Assembly (NCBI GenBank): GCA_039881145.1
Contig: JAYKKI010000006.1
Coordinates: 22,566,501-22,630,500 of the forward strand
DNA length: 64,000 bases
Source of the DNA: Druceiella hillmani
Taxonomy: Eukaryota; Arthropoda; Insecta; Lepidoptera; Hepialidae
Reading direction: 5' to 3'
Under the pieces are notes generated by a model, which was not told where the DNA came from, ran no database searches, and worked only from the letters and a program-made list of their open reading frames with translations. A program made the translations under genes and the position numbers. The stretch's first letter is position 1. The number at the start of each line of letters is the position of its first letter. Positions 10,670 to 23,094 of this stretch are shown in pieces.

Positions 10670-13039
10670 ATGTGCATGACAAATTGAAAAATAATTTGAT
10701 CGGTGCTCAATCATGCAATATATTAATTTTATAGAAAAACTAGAAATGAGAAAAAGTAACACAAAATTCCGCATCAAAGCACATTGAGTAAATGGTATCA
10801 AAAAATAAATGCAGAACCTGGATTCAATGTATCATTTAAAATTCTACTACAAAAAACTAATGGTAATAACAATTAAGTTGCCAAAAAATTTGGACCGAAA
10901 AGAAATTTATAGGAATCGTTGACACCGAAGTAGAAGAGGGCGACTATATTGAAATCATTAGTCAGGCTTTAGTTTTGTTGGTAGTGTCTATTTTCAAAGC
11001 CCCGTGGAAATTGCCTGTAGGGTGTTTATTAATATATGACATAACCGCTTAAATGAAATCAAATATTATTGAAATTTTTTGTTTATTTAAATGCCCCCGC
11101 AGTTGGCATAGATATAATATAATTAACGTTTGATGGCCGTGCCACAAATATAAACGCGGTCAATTTGTTAGGTTGTCATCTAAAAAATTTAAAAAAAAAC
11201 TTGAAAACTGCTTTCTCTCATTCTGCACATGTTGAAACGTGTCCGGAATATGTCAGAAGCTAAAAAATATATCAAGATTAATAACAGTCAGTATGTGAAA
11301 TGGGAATATTTAAAGGGTCTAAATCCATTGCAAGAAAATGAACATTTAAATATATCTAATAAATTAACAAAAGAACACATCAACTTTTGAAATCAAATAA
11401 TGAAAGTGTGTTTCGCAACGCAATTATTAAATAGAAGTATATCCAAAGCTATTGTTTTTTTGTGATATAGAGCTTCAATTAGAGCAATTAAAAGGTAAGT
11501 CAACTACAGCTGAATTAGTCAATGTTTTTAATAATTTATTTATTATCATTAACTCGCAAAATATGCGAGATACAACTTAAGAAACCAATGTGCCTAAAAA
11601 AGGAACATATTATACTCGGGTTTTTAGAAAAAACAAAACGTTTTATTCATTGTCTCTATTACAAATACCGTAAAATCATTAGGAATAAATAAAATGTATT
11701 AGCTTTTAAAATAATTCAGAAAGAAAAATTGTTCATAGAATCAAGAAGTAGAATCGTTTTTTTGGGATTTTTGGTGTGCATTGAGAGTTTGACAATTTTA
11801 TACGACAATTTAGTAAGGTAAGGGTCTTTGAAATATTTTCCTACATATAGGTTTTCTCAAGATCATCTCGAAATGTTTTTTTTTAAATATTGGAAAAAAG
11901 GGAGGGTGATGGGCAAATACATAACTATTTAAAGGCGTTCACCGTCTTTTCATGCCAGTTGTATTTCACTGGAAAATTATGAAGTATTAGCTTCTTCAAT
12001 CAATTGTATAGACATAACGTCTCAAAGACTAAAATATGAGGAAGACGGAATTTATGAGACTAATCTAGAATATACGTCCAGAAGTCCAGAGTGTGATAAT
12101 TACCTAATAAATATTTAGATGTGTCCTACTTAGCCACTGATTATGTAAAGTTTATTCTTGGTTATGTAAGTGGTTGGGTAGTCTATTCATTACAGAAAAA
12201 AAAATTAAATGTGAGGAGTGTCCAAATACTTTAACGTCATCCGAGAAAATTTGGTTTCATAAGCTGATACAATTTAAAAATGTCAGTGGTCTGTGATTTC
12301 TCTTGATGTTTTTACAATATGCATTAAAATAGAAGGAATAATTACAAACTAAAACGTATACACCGCGAAAAATCAACTAAGTCGCATTAAGAATCTGGCA
12401 CTAGACAATTTTATTGATTCCAATGTATTTGAAAAGTTATTCGAACGTTCTCTGCAAAAACCTATGTCATGCAATCAGCAATTATACATAGTACGTATTA
12501 TAATTTTTACGTATATAAAAATAAGGTTGCACTATATAGCCAAAACTTCAGAGGCCAAGTAGTCAAAGAGACAAAGATTTAATAAATTACTGCACTTTGA
12601 TATGCAGTAAAATAATTATATTTCTTCATAACTTAATTATTTGACCAGTATTTCATTCCTGAAATTAAAATGTCCGTATAAAAATGATTATTGCAAAAAT
12701 TGTATATAAAATTTGTCCTGTTTATAAATATTCTCATATTTTATTTCTTTTTCTTATTCAATAAAATACCTATTTTCTTACATTATTGATCTTTATTTCA
12801 ACTTTCTAATTAGTCTATAAATTAATTAAGCAGAATAATATTAAGCCAATGGATAAGAAAATACTAACGATCACTTATAAGTCTGAAAGAATTAAACACA
12901 ATCATAGTTAAATTGTTTAAACTAAAAAAAATTATAATACTAAGTAGGTATTCTAATATATTGACTAATTGCCATATTCAACAATGTCGGTAATCGATGG
13001 AAAAATTAAGCTACATCCCTATCCTGTTGGTGTGACATA

Positions 13040-13053
13040 ATGGCGATCGCCAT
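13040..13053. repeat. 14-bp perfect palindrome
   Basis: ATGGCGATCGCCAT is an exact palindrome in a locally GC-richer patch just left of a microsatellite. No function is apparent. Confidence 0.7.
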
Positions 13054-13105
13054 GTCCGATGGAACGATCGACAGGTTTTTGCTTTAACGCAAAGTAGGGG
13101 AGAGC

Positions 13106-13106
<1 letters not shown>

Positions 13107-13184
<78 letters not shown>

Positions 13185-13185
13185 A
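13107..13185. repeat. Compound (AT)n-(GT)n microsatellite
   Basis: About 19 AT repeats are followed by about 14 GT repeats and a short TATG run. Confidence 0.95.
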
Positions 13186-13189
13186 TCGA

Positions 13190-14700
13190 TGCAAGGCTCC
13201 AGTTTAATTACAAAAAAAATACAGCACACATACTGCACATTATATCAATCTAATGCTGTTGTGCTTCTAGACTTCGAAAATTTAGTAGACGGGAAATGTT
13301 CTAGATTTCCTTTGGAATATACGTAAAACTTAGGGAAAATCGAAGTATTAACTAAAATCCTTAAATTGCAAAAAATCTTCTGAACTAAAAAAAAATCCCT
13401 TTTGAATTTATATTTAACATTACCTATGTGAGGTAGGATATGTATAATGTATAATGTATAAGCAGAAAAATAGGAAAATTATTTATCAACAAAACCACTT
13501 TTCTGTAAAAACATTTTGCAATTTATATAATAACACCTGGTTTTACGTTAGATCTTCTAAATACGACGTTCACAACAGAAGAAACAAACACTAAATATTA
13601 AGACATGCCGAAATTTTACATAATACTATTGGTCAAATATATTGTCTATTATGTAATGTATTAGATAACTAGCTTTTACGTTGTGTTTTAAAATAAAAAT
13701 TCAAATTTTAAAAAACACTTTAGATAACAGATCAACGGCCTGAGCCGAAAATGAACTGTATACCTATAAGAATCATTTACTTGAGTAAAATTCAGTGGAA
13801 TGAAAAAATTAATTTAATGTTGGAATTTAATCAAAAGCTGAAAAAGATCTTCGACAAATCTAATGAACTTTACTGAAAATAATAGACGCTGTACGTTATC
13901 TTGCAGAAATTATAACAGATTAAAGTTTAAATATTGCAGGACTTGGAAAATGTCTTAAAAGTTAGGGTCCGATCAAGAATATTAAAGAATAAGATTTTCC
14001 AGTGTTATATTATCTGCAATTGTAAATATGAAGAAATACATTGGTATTCAACTATACATGTGTAATTGTGTAAATAAAAACAAAACAATAAACTAATCTC
14101 CACACTTAATTGCCACCCTAATTTCTCGTAAATTTGAAATATTTGATTAAGGCTCTCGATATTTACTTTTGCTTTGGTTACCGCAATCTTATGTCATCAT
14201 ATATTTCAACAAATCGAGACTTTAACATAAATATAACAATGTACCGAGACGTCGCACACTTTTAATATTCCCGAGCTAGGCTTGCCGCTTTCCTCTCTTT
14301 GTCCCCCTCCATGTTCGCTTTTATTCGTGGAAAACGCTAAAAATAACTACGGCATTTACTTTAAGACGTATTGATAAATTGACCTAAATTTCGTCACTTT
14401 TATCCCGTGTACGTTTTTATTTAAAACCAGTTTTTTACTTAAAAACTGTTGAAGATATATAAATACTGAGAGTTTTCTTTAAACCTATTAAGAATTTATA
14501 ATTTCCCTATACATAGTATTAATGTGTCTGTGATAGATTTATCAACATTCGTTATTTTCACCAGCAACTCCGATTTTCTCCAACCAATATTATTAACTAT
14601 ATCTCATATTTTTATAAAAGGTATATACATACTATTTAACCTATGACAATCTAGAGATTATAAATTACCATAATTCTAGATTAAAAAAAACGAATGTGCT
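13190..14700. other. AT-rich sequence, nothing recognised
   Basis: No motif, hairpin or plausible exon was seen. TATAATG is tandemly repeated briefly near 13440. Confidence 0.55.
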
Positions 14701-14892
14701 TTAGACCACACGACTGAAGTAAAACTTCAAATTCACAAAATATGAACTTTAAAATGAATTTACAATTTTATTCACTTTAAACGTAGAATATTTAATGTAT
14801 TGAACAAAATAATAATTTATAAAATTATACAAGAACGAAATGAAATTACAAAGTAATAAAAAAATCACTTTTCGCGTAACGCTAGCAAACTC

Positions 14893-14935
<43 letters not shown>

Positions 14936-14971
14936 ATATATATATATATATCTATCTATATATATATATAA

Positions 14972-15036
<65 letters not shown>

Positions 15037-15046
15037 CATATCTATC

Positions 15047-15111
<65 letters not shown>

Positions 15112-15112
15112 T
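14893..15112. repeat. (AT)n microsatellite, long, interrupted
   Basis: About 220 bp of AT repeats with scattered ACAT, ATCT and AAAT interruptions. It is the longest AT tract in the window. Confidence 0.95.
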
Positions 15113-15118
15113 TCATGC

Positions 15119-15311
15119 ACTGACTATGAGAGGAAGAGAGAAAGAATATATGCGCGCACTGCTCGCTCTTGCTCCTACAGTGTGATACAAACAATAGGCT
15201 TGCACTGTGTGTTAGATATACGAAACATAACTGGCTATGAGAGAAAGAGAGAAAGAAAATGTGTGCTCGCACCTCTCTCTCTTGTCCGTACAGTAATATA
15301 CGAAACGTAAC
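15119..15311. repeat. GA/CT-rich tandem repeat, period about 111 bp
   Basis: ACTGACTATGAGAGGAAGAG at 15119 recurs as ACTGGCTATGAGAGAAAGAG at 15230. Both copies continue through an AGAGAAAGAA run, a TGCGCGCACT/TGCTCGCACC stretch and a CTACAG/GTACAG. The unit end, ATACGAAACATAACT (15217) and ATACGAAACGTAACT (15297), is also repeated. A 120-codon minus-strand frame across this block comes from its purine/pyrimidine bias and is probably not a gene. Confidence 0.75.
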
Positions 15312-16933
15312 TCTCTCTCTTTCTGTCTTCAGTAACTTATATCTCCCTCTCAACTTCCGTTCGCCTCCCCCGATCACACTTTTTGTAACGCTCTCGTCAC
15401 GCATTCATCAGCTTACTCCCCAAGTCAAGCGTGCCTAAAAAAGTTTTACTTCAATTATACATACTGCTTTAAAGCATATATAAATACTTTTTTTAGAAAG
15501 TATAAGCTATCTTATAGTTGAATATTAGTCGTGTTAGATGTCTGCGTGAATTCTTAAAAACAAACAAAATCGTGTAATTTATTACAAGGCCTTATATTTT
15601 TAAAATTATAAAGTGAATCCATATTCAACATAACTAATGCAAGTACAGCCATTATGGAAAAAACGACGTTGATTAAGTGTTGATTGCAAATTATCTGTTA
15701 CTTCCCTCATTATAACCTCTGTGTGACTTAGTCGATTATGTTATTCATTCATTTTATTCTTTTGCAATTTATAATTTTCGTAACTAGGTAATCATTTATT
15801 GTCTTAACAAACTTTCAGAGATTAGCGGTAAAAGTTCATGGTGAAACAAAATTTAAACATTTCGATTTTTTAAAAATGGTCATCAAATGATATTGAAACA
15901 TTGATAGTTAATAAAGTACTATATAGAAATTTGTTAACAGTTTAACTTTCATTCAAATATTGGAAGCCTTTTCGTAAAAATTTAATTTTAATACTTTAGG
16001 ACAAACCGTCATATTTCTTTTAATATTGAGGCAGAGTTTTATAATCGAACGTAAAAACTGTTAAGGGAAAGAACGATAAATACATTTCCCGTAACCTTAA
16101 TAAAGGAAATTCTTTATTTTCATAAAACATATTTACGCTTTACTTACATAGCAAACATCTCAACAATCCATCACTTGATTCGACATTTTTCACTTTGGTA
16201 TATATATCCTTAGATTTCTCAATCCTACTTACAATTTACATCCAAATACAATCTTTAATACAAATATGTTGTTTCGTACCGCAAATTGGTTATTTGTTAC
16301 GTTAATATTCGAATATATATTAAGTTTTCCCAACACTTATTAACACTCAATTTATATTTCCTGTCTTTGCCCCGCGTTGCGTACATTCATCCCTTGTAAA
16401 CAAGTTGCTTAAATACACCAACTTATCTATCTGTTCTAATACAATATCAACCACGCAATATGCTTCAAGTCATCACCATAATGTTTTCGCTATAAAGTAA
16501 GGTCAAGTATTTATATTTTTTATTATTTATTTACACCTTGTTTTTGTTGATACTATGCAAAAACTTGTCAAGTACTAGTATAACTCGCACTACGAGAATC
16601 TCGTACATACATACACTCTGCTCTGCAAATATTAAAGGGTCTGTAGTATTTCCATTCAAATATTTACAAATATTAATTTTGTGAATAGTAAATATATTGC
16701 TTACTATAAATTTCAAAGGCATACAAATAGGGAGCTTATTTAAATGATTGTGGCATCTAGAATCATCACTTTATTTTTTTTACAATCTATGCGTGAGCTC
16801 CTTACAATCCTATTTTTTAAATAATTTTAGGTTCAATAGTTAGGAGGAAGGGACGGTGCCATATATTTTGCACACTTTTCAGTAGTCTCTAAATATACAT
16901 TATCTAATATGATGAAAAATATTTTTGAGATCC

Positions 16934-16962
16934 TTATAACTAGCTCATTCAAACGATGTGTC
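16934..16962 (-). repeat. Dispersed motif, copy 1
   Basis: On the minus strand it reads CACATCGTTTGAATGAGCTA, matching motif copies at 17484, 51643 and 52874. The shared core is ATCGTTTGAA. Confidence 0.4.
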
Positions 16963-17483
16963 ACACTATACATAGAATTAAACAAGATTTTGAGTACTTA
17001 ATTTCTATATGAATATTCTTTAGTGCTAGTTGTTGAGGTATATTCCAGTCAATTCACCTCATTGTTACGCAAAATTCTGCTCTCTATTTCAAGCGATTTG
17101 CGAGAAAAGTTATTTTACAAGAGTTTCATTTTTGTTTTGAAGTATGGGAACCTAAAAATCGACTAAAATTGTTTAATTTAATCAAGTTTATTTTATTTTT
17201 TTCTTGAATCTTTTGTATATTAAATGATAAACACGAGACACAATGTGTTTCGTAAACATTTTTGCTTGGTTGACTACGGCGTGAATAATATTACAAAATA
17301 ATTTAAAAGTGTATTAAATCATTAAAGAGTCTTTCAGTTAATAAATCGTGTTTCCGTTTTAAATTCACATGCAAAATGTTTAACATGTGAATCCGAATAG
17401 TGCTTAATACGTTATTCATTTTTCGGAAAATATTTTTATTGAAATGTTATTATACTATACACTTTCTTAATAACTAATTTACT

Positions 17484-17510
17484 GATAGATAGCTCTTTCA
17501 AACGATACCT
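17484..17510 (-). repeat. Dispersed motif, copy 2
   Basis: On the minus strand it reads GGTATCGTTTGAAAGAGCTA. It is the closest to the consensus of the four copies. Confidence 0.45.
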
Positions 17511-20388
17511 CGGTTTATTTCCACGTTGATAAATTTACTCAAAGAAACCCGGGAAATATACATTGTTAATGAGGTCCTCTTGTAAATTAATGGAAAATAA
17601 TGAAAATGCAGATTTTAAGACTATAACGCAATATTTAAAGCACGATTACGTAAATGACATTGTTAGGATTTGGATAAAATTGAAATTTAATAATTAAGTT
17701 ATTATAGTGAAATGACTGTAGTAAAATTTAATAATAAATGGCAAGTGCCAATGAAATAATGATTTTGACATCGCAGTGATAAAGAGATAATTAAATAACG
17801 GTTATCATAATTTTTCAGTCGTATGACTCATATTTTCAGCTACGTTCATAAAATATTACCATTTCAGTATACAAAAATAAACTCTATTCATTAGATGAAA
17901 ATTTATCTCCAAATAGTAATGTAAAGAAATAAATATTTTTTAACTGTTATAAAGTTAAGCAACAAAGGCTACTAATCAAATGATTGACATTTTCGATACA
18001 TTTACAAAGCGATATCCTATGGATTTGTAACATGCCACCAATATAATTAATATGATCAGAAATTGTTTTGATACCCAAATCAACTCTGCTCGCTCTGGTG
18101 TGAACAGCGATTCTATCTTCCTCTGTAGCTTATCAATTGAAAAATTATTACATAAATAGTGTGGTGGAGAAAAAAAACATTTCAATTTCTTTCTTAAATT
18201 ACAACTTGTCGATAGAAAACGATTACTAAACCTGCATTTTTACATCCGAAGTTTTAGAGATTTAAACGCGCAACGTTAAGTAATAGATTTAATATCCTTA
18301 TCAAAAGAACAAAAGTGCAAAACATAGTCAAAGTAACTCATTGGGCTCATGCAATGACACCGAATATGCAAAGCCCGAAGAAGTCTTGTGACGTTTTCTC
18401 AAACAACTTTACGCCAAACTAACGTAAGTTGAAAATTTTTCCATCTACGAGTCAAAAAATAACATAAATAGCGCCGGAAAAGTTAAGCTACAAAAAAGTC
18501 GGACGGCCGGTTATTGGGAAAATTATGTATAATTTCCAATTTAAAAAGTTAAATTGACTTGTTGAATCGTCGCGTTTACGACGGTATTTTTCAGTTACAA
18601 AATTGATTTCATAATTTGATAATTTTTTGCAGTTTAATTGTAATGTGACGTTCATCCTATTATCATTCAGCATCACACTGTACTTATATTTGTCCGAGAA
18701 TTTTGCTTTCCTAAGATATGACACAAACCGTCTTACTAATGAAAGTAAATTTTAAAATTAAAAGTTTTTATTATCTTTATGATAACACAGAGAATTATTT
18801 TAGTACTACATAATATTCTACAAAATTTTAAAAGAAATATATATTTTTCGACTAACAAACGATTTACGAATATTTGAAAAAAATCAACCGTATTCTAATA
18901 AATTCTACGTCGATCTCTTTTAAAATGTAATAGAAGTGTTAGCTTAAGGAGTGAATTTGATAACAAATACAGCCTATTTCATACATATTGCGAATATCAT
19001 GGAAATTAATATGTAATTTATTTAAATTGTACAGACTTCTTTCTCAGGGTAGAATATGTTTTCTATGTACTATTTAAAATTATTTCCGTGGGAACTAATT
19101 AAATGAACACAAGTATGTATATACCTTACTTAATAAATAAATAATATAGTCTTAATTTTACAAATTACTATCTAGAAATTCTTAGCAAACAAATTTTACA
19201 TTGATAATATCTGTCCTATTCACGCCATTTCATGGATTATGTGCAAATCATATTGTTAAAAAAATTATACAATATTGATTATATTTAAACGTTTTAAAAT
19301 TATAAGAAATTATTTGTAAAATACCTCACAGTTTTTTTTCCCTCTTCCATATAAGCTAAGACGCGTCATTAATAAACCAGAGTACCGATAACATTTATAC
19401 AATAACAAACTTATAAAATTCCCGCTTAAAAAAATAACGGAAGAATATTCAAATATCTTAAGACGAAATAAATCAGGATAGGAATTATTAATACAAGTAC
19501 AAAATATTATTGTTAGGCGAGCCTCGCATTGATATATTAATATGATTAATTTGTTTAGACAAACTAGTCATAACATATTTTTATTTCATAGCGAAAAAAA
19601 CCCAACACTGAAAGCCTTATTTGGTTAATAATAAACCGTTTCCCTGCACATAATTGTTTTTAATAATTTTCAAGTCTTTATAGAGATTTACTTAGTTTTT
19701 TTTGGTGAGATAGCGTCATTGTGTCACCCCTATGTACTTATTTTAAACTTTAAAATGCCTGTCAATTATTGCGCTTTATTAAAGTTTATTTATGGCTTTC
19801 AATGTAATTATATAACATATATAAAAGAAAATAAAGCTACGTATAACAAGTATTCTCTTTTAGTAAAAGAGCAAATATTATATTTTTGATGTGAAATATG
19901 ACAAAACAATTTTTTGAATTTTCAATATTTACTCTATACATATACGCTTCTAAGAAAATATATCAAAAGAATAAATAGACTAACATTTTGATAAGTGCAA
20001 AAAAATAATTTAATTTTTTTCTGAATTTAGCTACTTAAATGTATACATAATAAATATAGCAACAATAAAAAATACACAACTAAAAAAAACTTGTGAGCCT
20101 TGACGGGACGCCTGGCAGATGGGATTTATCTAAATATCTTATATTAAAATTAAATTTATTTGGACGAAATGAAAAGGAAAAATACAAATATCAGATAGTT
20201 GTTAATAATAAATATTAGATCAATTTGATTATTTTACTTTTATGAAATTATATATCCCAGAAATATTTCTTAACAATGTATTATTTTATCAACATTTTTA
20301 ATGTTTTAAAACAATTTATTGCAATACATCGATATAATTGAGTAAAGTTTTAAGTATTTGTAAATAAAAAATAAGTTTGTTGGGAATT

Positions 20389-20493
20389 AAGTCAGACAGA
20401 GTCGACGAGATGTGAAGCTAGCCGAGTAGCAGACAAAACGAGAAACTGGCCGCATTAAGTCTGAAAGAGTCGACAATACACGAAACTGGCCGA
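20389..20493. repeat. Degenerate short tandem repeat
   Basis: AAGTCAGACAGAGTCGACGA (20389) recurs as AAGTCTGAAAGAGTCGACAA (20457). A related unit between them shares CGAGAAACTGGCCG with the end of the last unit. The block is GC-richer than its surroundings. Confidence 0.55.
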
Positions 20494-20499
20494 AAAACA

Positions 20500-21300
20500 A
20501 GATACGTCTTGTCATCAGAATGTTTTAACTCCCATTCAAATACGCCATTAGACGTTTCACATCAACAATATAAATCAACGTTATCATAAACACAATCATA
20601 ATGCTGATTAATAACTAGGCACATAACCAACAAATTAGGGTAATTTAAAAAAATCAGAGAAAATAATTAAACGAATAAATGAAAAAAAATATAAATGCAA
20701 GGGTTCGTGTCCTCGTTAGTGAAATAATAGCGACAAGTAGATAAGTAAATTAAACATAAACTCCGCTTTGGCTAACCAGCGGATAAAAGAATTAAGAAAA
20801 TTCATTATATATCAGTTACTACATGATAATTTATCTGTTATAACGTTTAAAAACAAAAAAATGCCATATTACTATGAGAGTAATCTCAAAATTTTCACCA
20901 TGTTAAAGAAGTAAATTTTCTATGTTGGTTAGCTAGAAATAGTTCCAAAAAAATTCAATTGATTAAAAAAAATCACCGGTGTATAGGCGTCCTACGGCCT
21001 GAAACAGTTTTTAAAATTTGAGGGACAGCTGGTTAGTGAAAAAAGTTGAAATGATAAAAGTCGGAGAAAAAACGCCCACATTTCATAAAAGGTGCGGGAA
21101 TCTCTTGTACTACCCGATATAGAAAGTTGGAGTTCGTATAGTGTTTTTGAAAAGAAATTTAAACAGAAAAATAAAACGGAACTAAGCAGAGAAAAGGTCA
21201 GAAGACTCAAAGGGAGTGCTTTATGTGGTAATTTAATATTTTACTATTTAAAAAAATAGTTATCAGTAGTGTGAACTAAAATAAATATTTGGTAGCGCCA
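20500..21300. other. AT-rich sequence, no firm feature
   Basis: A 72-codon minus-strand frame at 20992-21210 is rich in F, L and S. It lies downstream on the same strand of the coding-like segment at 21309-21545, but it has no recognised motif. Confidence 0.35.
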
Positions 21301-21308
21301 CCTAAAAA

Positions 21309-21545
21309 TTAATCCTCTCGCCTACCTTCACTTCCACTCTCACCATTCACACAGTCGATCAATTGGTGATATACGCGCAGCGTTTTACACACTGTCACAA
21401 TGTCGGAAGCAATGTGACTGCCGAGAGCGTCGGCGGCCGGCGAATGTTGTCGAATCAAATATTTCACATATTCTAACAGTTCGACCGATGTAATGTTCGC
21501 TTTCAAATGGTTGCGGTTCCCGGTGAATATGTAATTTGTTTTCAA
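21309..21545 (-). CDS. Unidentified coding-like segment (candidate exon or retrocopy piece)
   Basis: The minus-strand frame reads like a real helical protein segment. It includes ANITSVE, LLEYVKYLIRQHSPAADALG, SHIA and SDIVTVCKTLRVYHQLIDC. GC content and codon choice stand out from the AT-rich background. After AATG, at 21343 on the minus strand, comes a good donor (GTGAGAG). A second GT follows at GAAG|GTAGGC. An acceptor is missing: between the upstream in-frame stop and the coding part there is no AG with a pyrimidine tract, and the frame has no ATG. It may be an exon with a non-standard 5' boundary, a duplicated exon fragment, or the remains of a processed copy. A second minus-strand frame over part of the region is also open but looks less protein-like. 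I cannot name the family. Confidence 0.5.
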   Translation of the reverse strand: MKTNYIFTGNRNHLKANITSVELLEYVKYLIRQHSPAADALGSHIASDIVTVCKTLRVYHQLIDCVNGESGSEGRRED

Positions 21546-21549
21546 AATA

Positions 21550-22012
21550 ATTAAAGGTCAGGGATAAACTTTTAGAATGGTCGAAACCGATTTAAGGTCT
21601 GAATGCTTTTCTTGTGGGCAACTATATATTAGGCTATATAATTCAGAGATCTACCTGCGGGTCTTACCGACTGAAAAGAAGACACTAAAAATACAAATTA
21701 CAACAAAAGAAATGTATAAGTAAACATAAAAATATTTAGAAAAACCAAATAAATATAAAAAAAGAAACTAATTAACTCCTTTTTATTGTCCATTTATGTT
21801 AATGGTTCCTGATATAGAAAATATTACATGCAAAAACCATTTTATTTCTTCTCAATATTTGTATGAGTTTAGGAAAAATTGCCCGGAATTATTACATGTT
21901 TTAAAACTATCAAATGTCAACATTCGAAAAGTAAAGCAGTAGGACTCTCTGTGAAAACTCGATCGCGCCCACACTCCACCGCATCCTGCGGTGTATACGA
22001 TAAGGCTGAGAT
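21550..22012. other. AT-rich spacer with a dispersed-repeat fragment
   Basis: GGTCGAAACCGATTT...GGTCTGAATGCTTT (21577-21610) is the reverse complement of AAAGCATTCAGACCGGTTTCGAT at about 1164. This indicates a dispersed repeat shared with the first duplication copy. Nothing else was recognised. Confidence 0.4.
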
Positions 22013-22018
22013 TATATA

Positions 22019-22073
<55 letters not shown>
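22013..22073. repeat. (AT)n microsatellite
   Basis: About 30 AT repeats with one AC interruption. Confidence 0.95.
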
Positions 22074-22076
<3 letters not shown>

Positions 22077-23094
22077 AAAAGCTGTTGTCTTGCGATTTCA
22101 AAACAAGTTGCTACTTTCTAGCGTGACTCTCAAAAATAAGTTATAAAAGTGTGCGTCAATAATAAAAAAGAAATTTAGCTTAGAGTTAGAACTACTGACT
22201 GACATTAAATTTATCTCGTTTTAAACAGACAATACGAGAAATACAAAGTTAGAAATAATAAAACTACTTAGAAACCGATAACGTGTCAACTGAATTTTAA
22301 TCTTTCCACCATAGCCGTTTTCTTACTTGTGTATCCCACGTTCCTTAAGTAATAACCGCTGAAAACTTACTCAATTCAACCAAATTTTCCTTCACACAAC
22401 ATATACGCAAACTTTCAAAGCCATTTTTGCAATGAAAATTCTACGGAAAACAGACAAAGGAACTAAACACAATACTCGGACTTTCCTGGCCTCAAATTTT
22501 TCATTCACATTCCGTTCGATCCCCCAGGGAGCAATTTGTGAGGAATATCAGAGTTATTCCCAGACCTTCCATTGTTTATTCCTATAAGCGATTATTACTT
22601 GAAGCCTTGACTTACTTTTGTAACAACTTGTTTGTACTGAATTCCTTAATCCGTGTTTTAATCATTTTCCATTTGATGTTTAAATATTTTATGGTCATTT
22701 GTGTGTAATAATATTTCTTATTTTAATTTGTAAATAAACATATTTAAACGGAAGAAAGTGCATATAAAAATATATATGAATAGGGTAAATACGAAAAGTG
22801 GTTTTAAAAAATTAAGAAGCAAGACAGATGTCGAACTTTTCAATTAACTTATTCAAAGAGTGTCAAGAGAAAGAGGACACACAAAGGACGTTGTAAACAT
22901 TTTTTTGAGATCAATCTATAGTCTTTGTCCTTTTTGGTAAATTCCCAATGCATGAAAAGCGGTTCAAAACACTCAATAAGTTAGTAAGTACATATGCAAA
23001 ATGGCATTTGTAATAAAGTTAATCAAACTATTTATTTAAATTTCGAAAATGGAACTTTTTTGTAATGCTTTTCTCTTTCAACTAGTTTAACAAG

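Larger units (their letters stand above)
9791..12610 (+). pseudogene. P-element / THAP9-like transposase, decayed
   Basis: This is a relic of a DNA transposon of the P superfamily, whose transposases carry an N-terminal THAP zinc finger. The start at 9791 reads MPVCVLKSCKTNHRK, with the two leading cysteines of a THAP C2CH finger. It is followed by an AT/TG microsatellite-bearing gap, possibly an old intron. Then come, with frame changes, KWYQKINAEPGFN (~10787), ALVLLVVSIFKAPWKLPVG (~10966), LTFDGRATNINAVNLLGCH (~11126), YVKWEYLKGL (~11291), GFLGFLVCIESL (~11763), ILGYVSGWVVYSLQKK (~12154) and IKIRLHYIAK (~12517). The order matches P/THAP9 transposases from end to end. Stops and frameshifts run throughout, including a stop soon after the THAP start, so it cannot be active. 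Terminal repeats were not found. The AATAAA near 12760 may be its poly(A) signal. Confidence 0.85.
14715..15453. mobile_element. Possible non-autonomous element with 13-bp inverted ends
   Basis: TGAAGTAAAACTT at 14715-14727 is the exact reverse complement of AAGTTTTACTTCA at 15441-15453. Between them lie a long AT microsatellite and a GA/CT-rich tandem block. The ends and the purine-rich interior recall repeats I associate with Lepidoptera, but I cannot name the family. No matching target-site duplication is obvious, so the element call is tentative. Confidence 0.4.
15460..20380. other. AT-rich gene-empty stretch
   Basis: No exon, RNA gene or recognisable transposase was found over about 5 kb. 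The only structure noted is a dispersed motif (AAACGAT flanked by AGCTCNTTC) at 16934-16962 and 17484-17510. Confidence 0.5.

Noticed and set aside
15042..15404. 120-codon minus-strand frame
   Set aside because: It crosses an AT microsatellite and a CT/GA tandem block. The serine/arginine-rich reading follows from the repeat.
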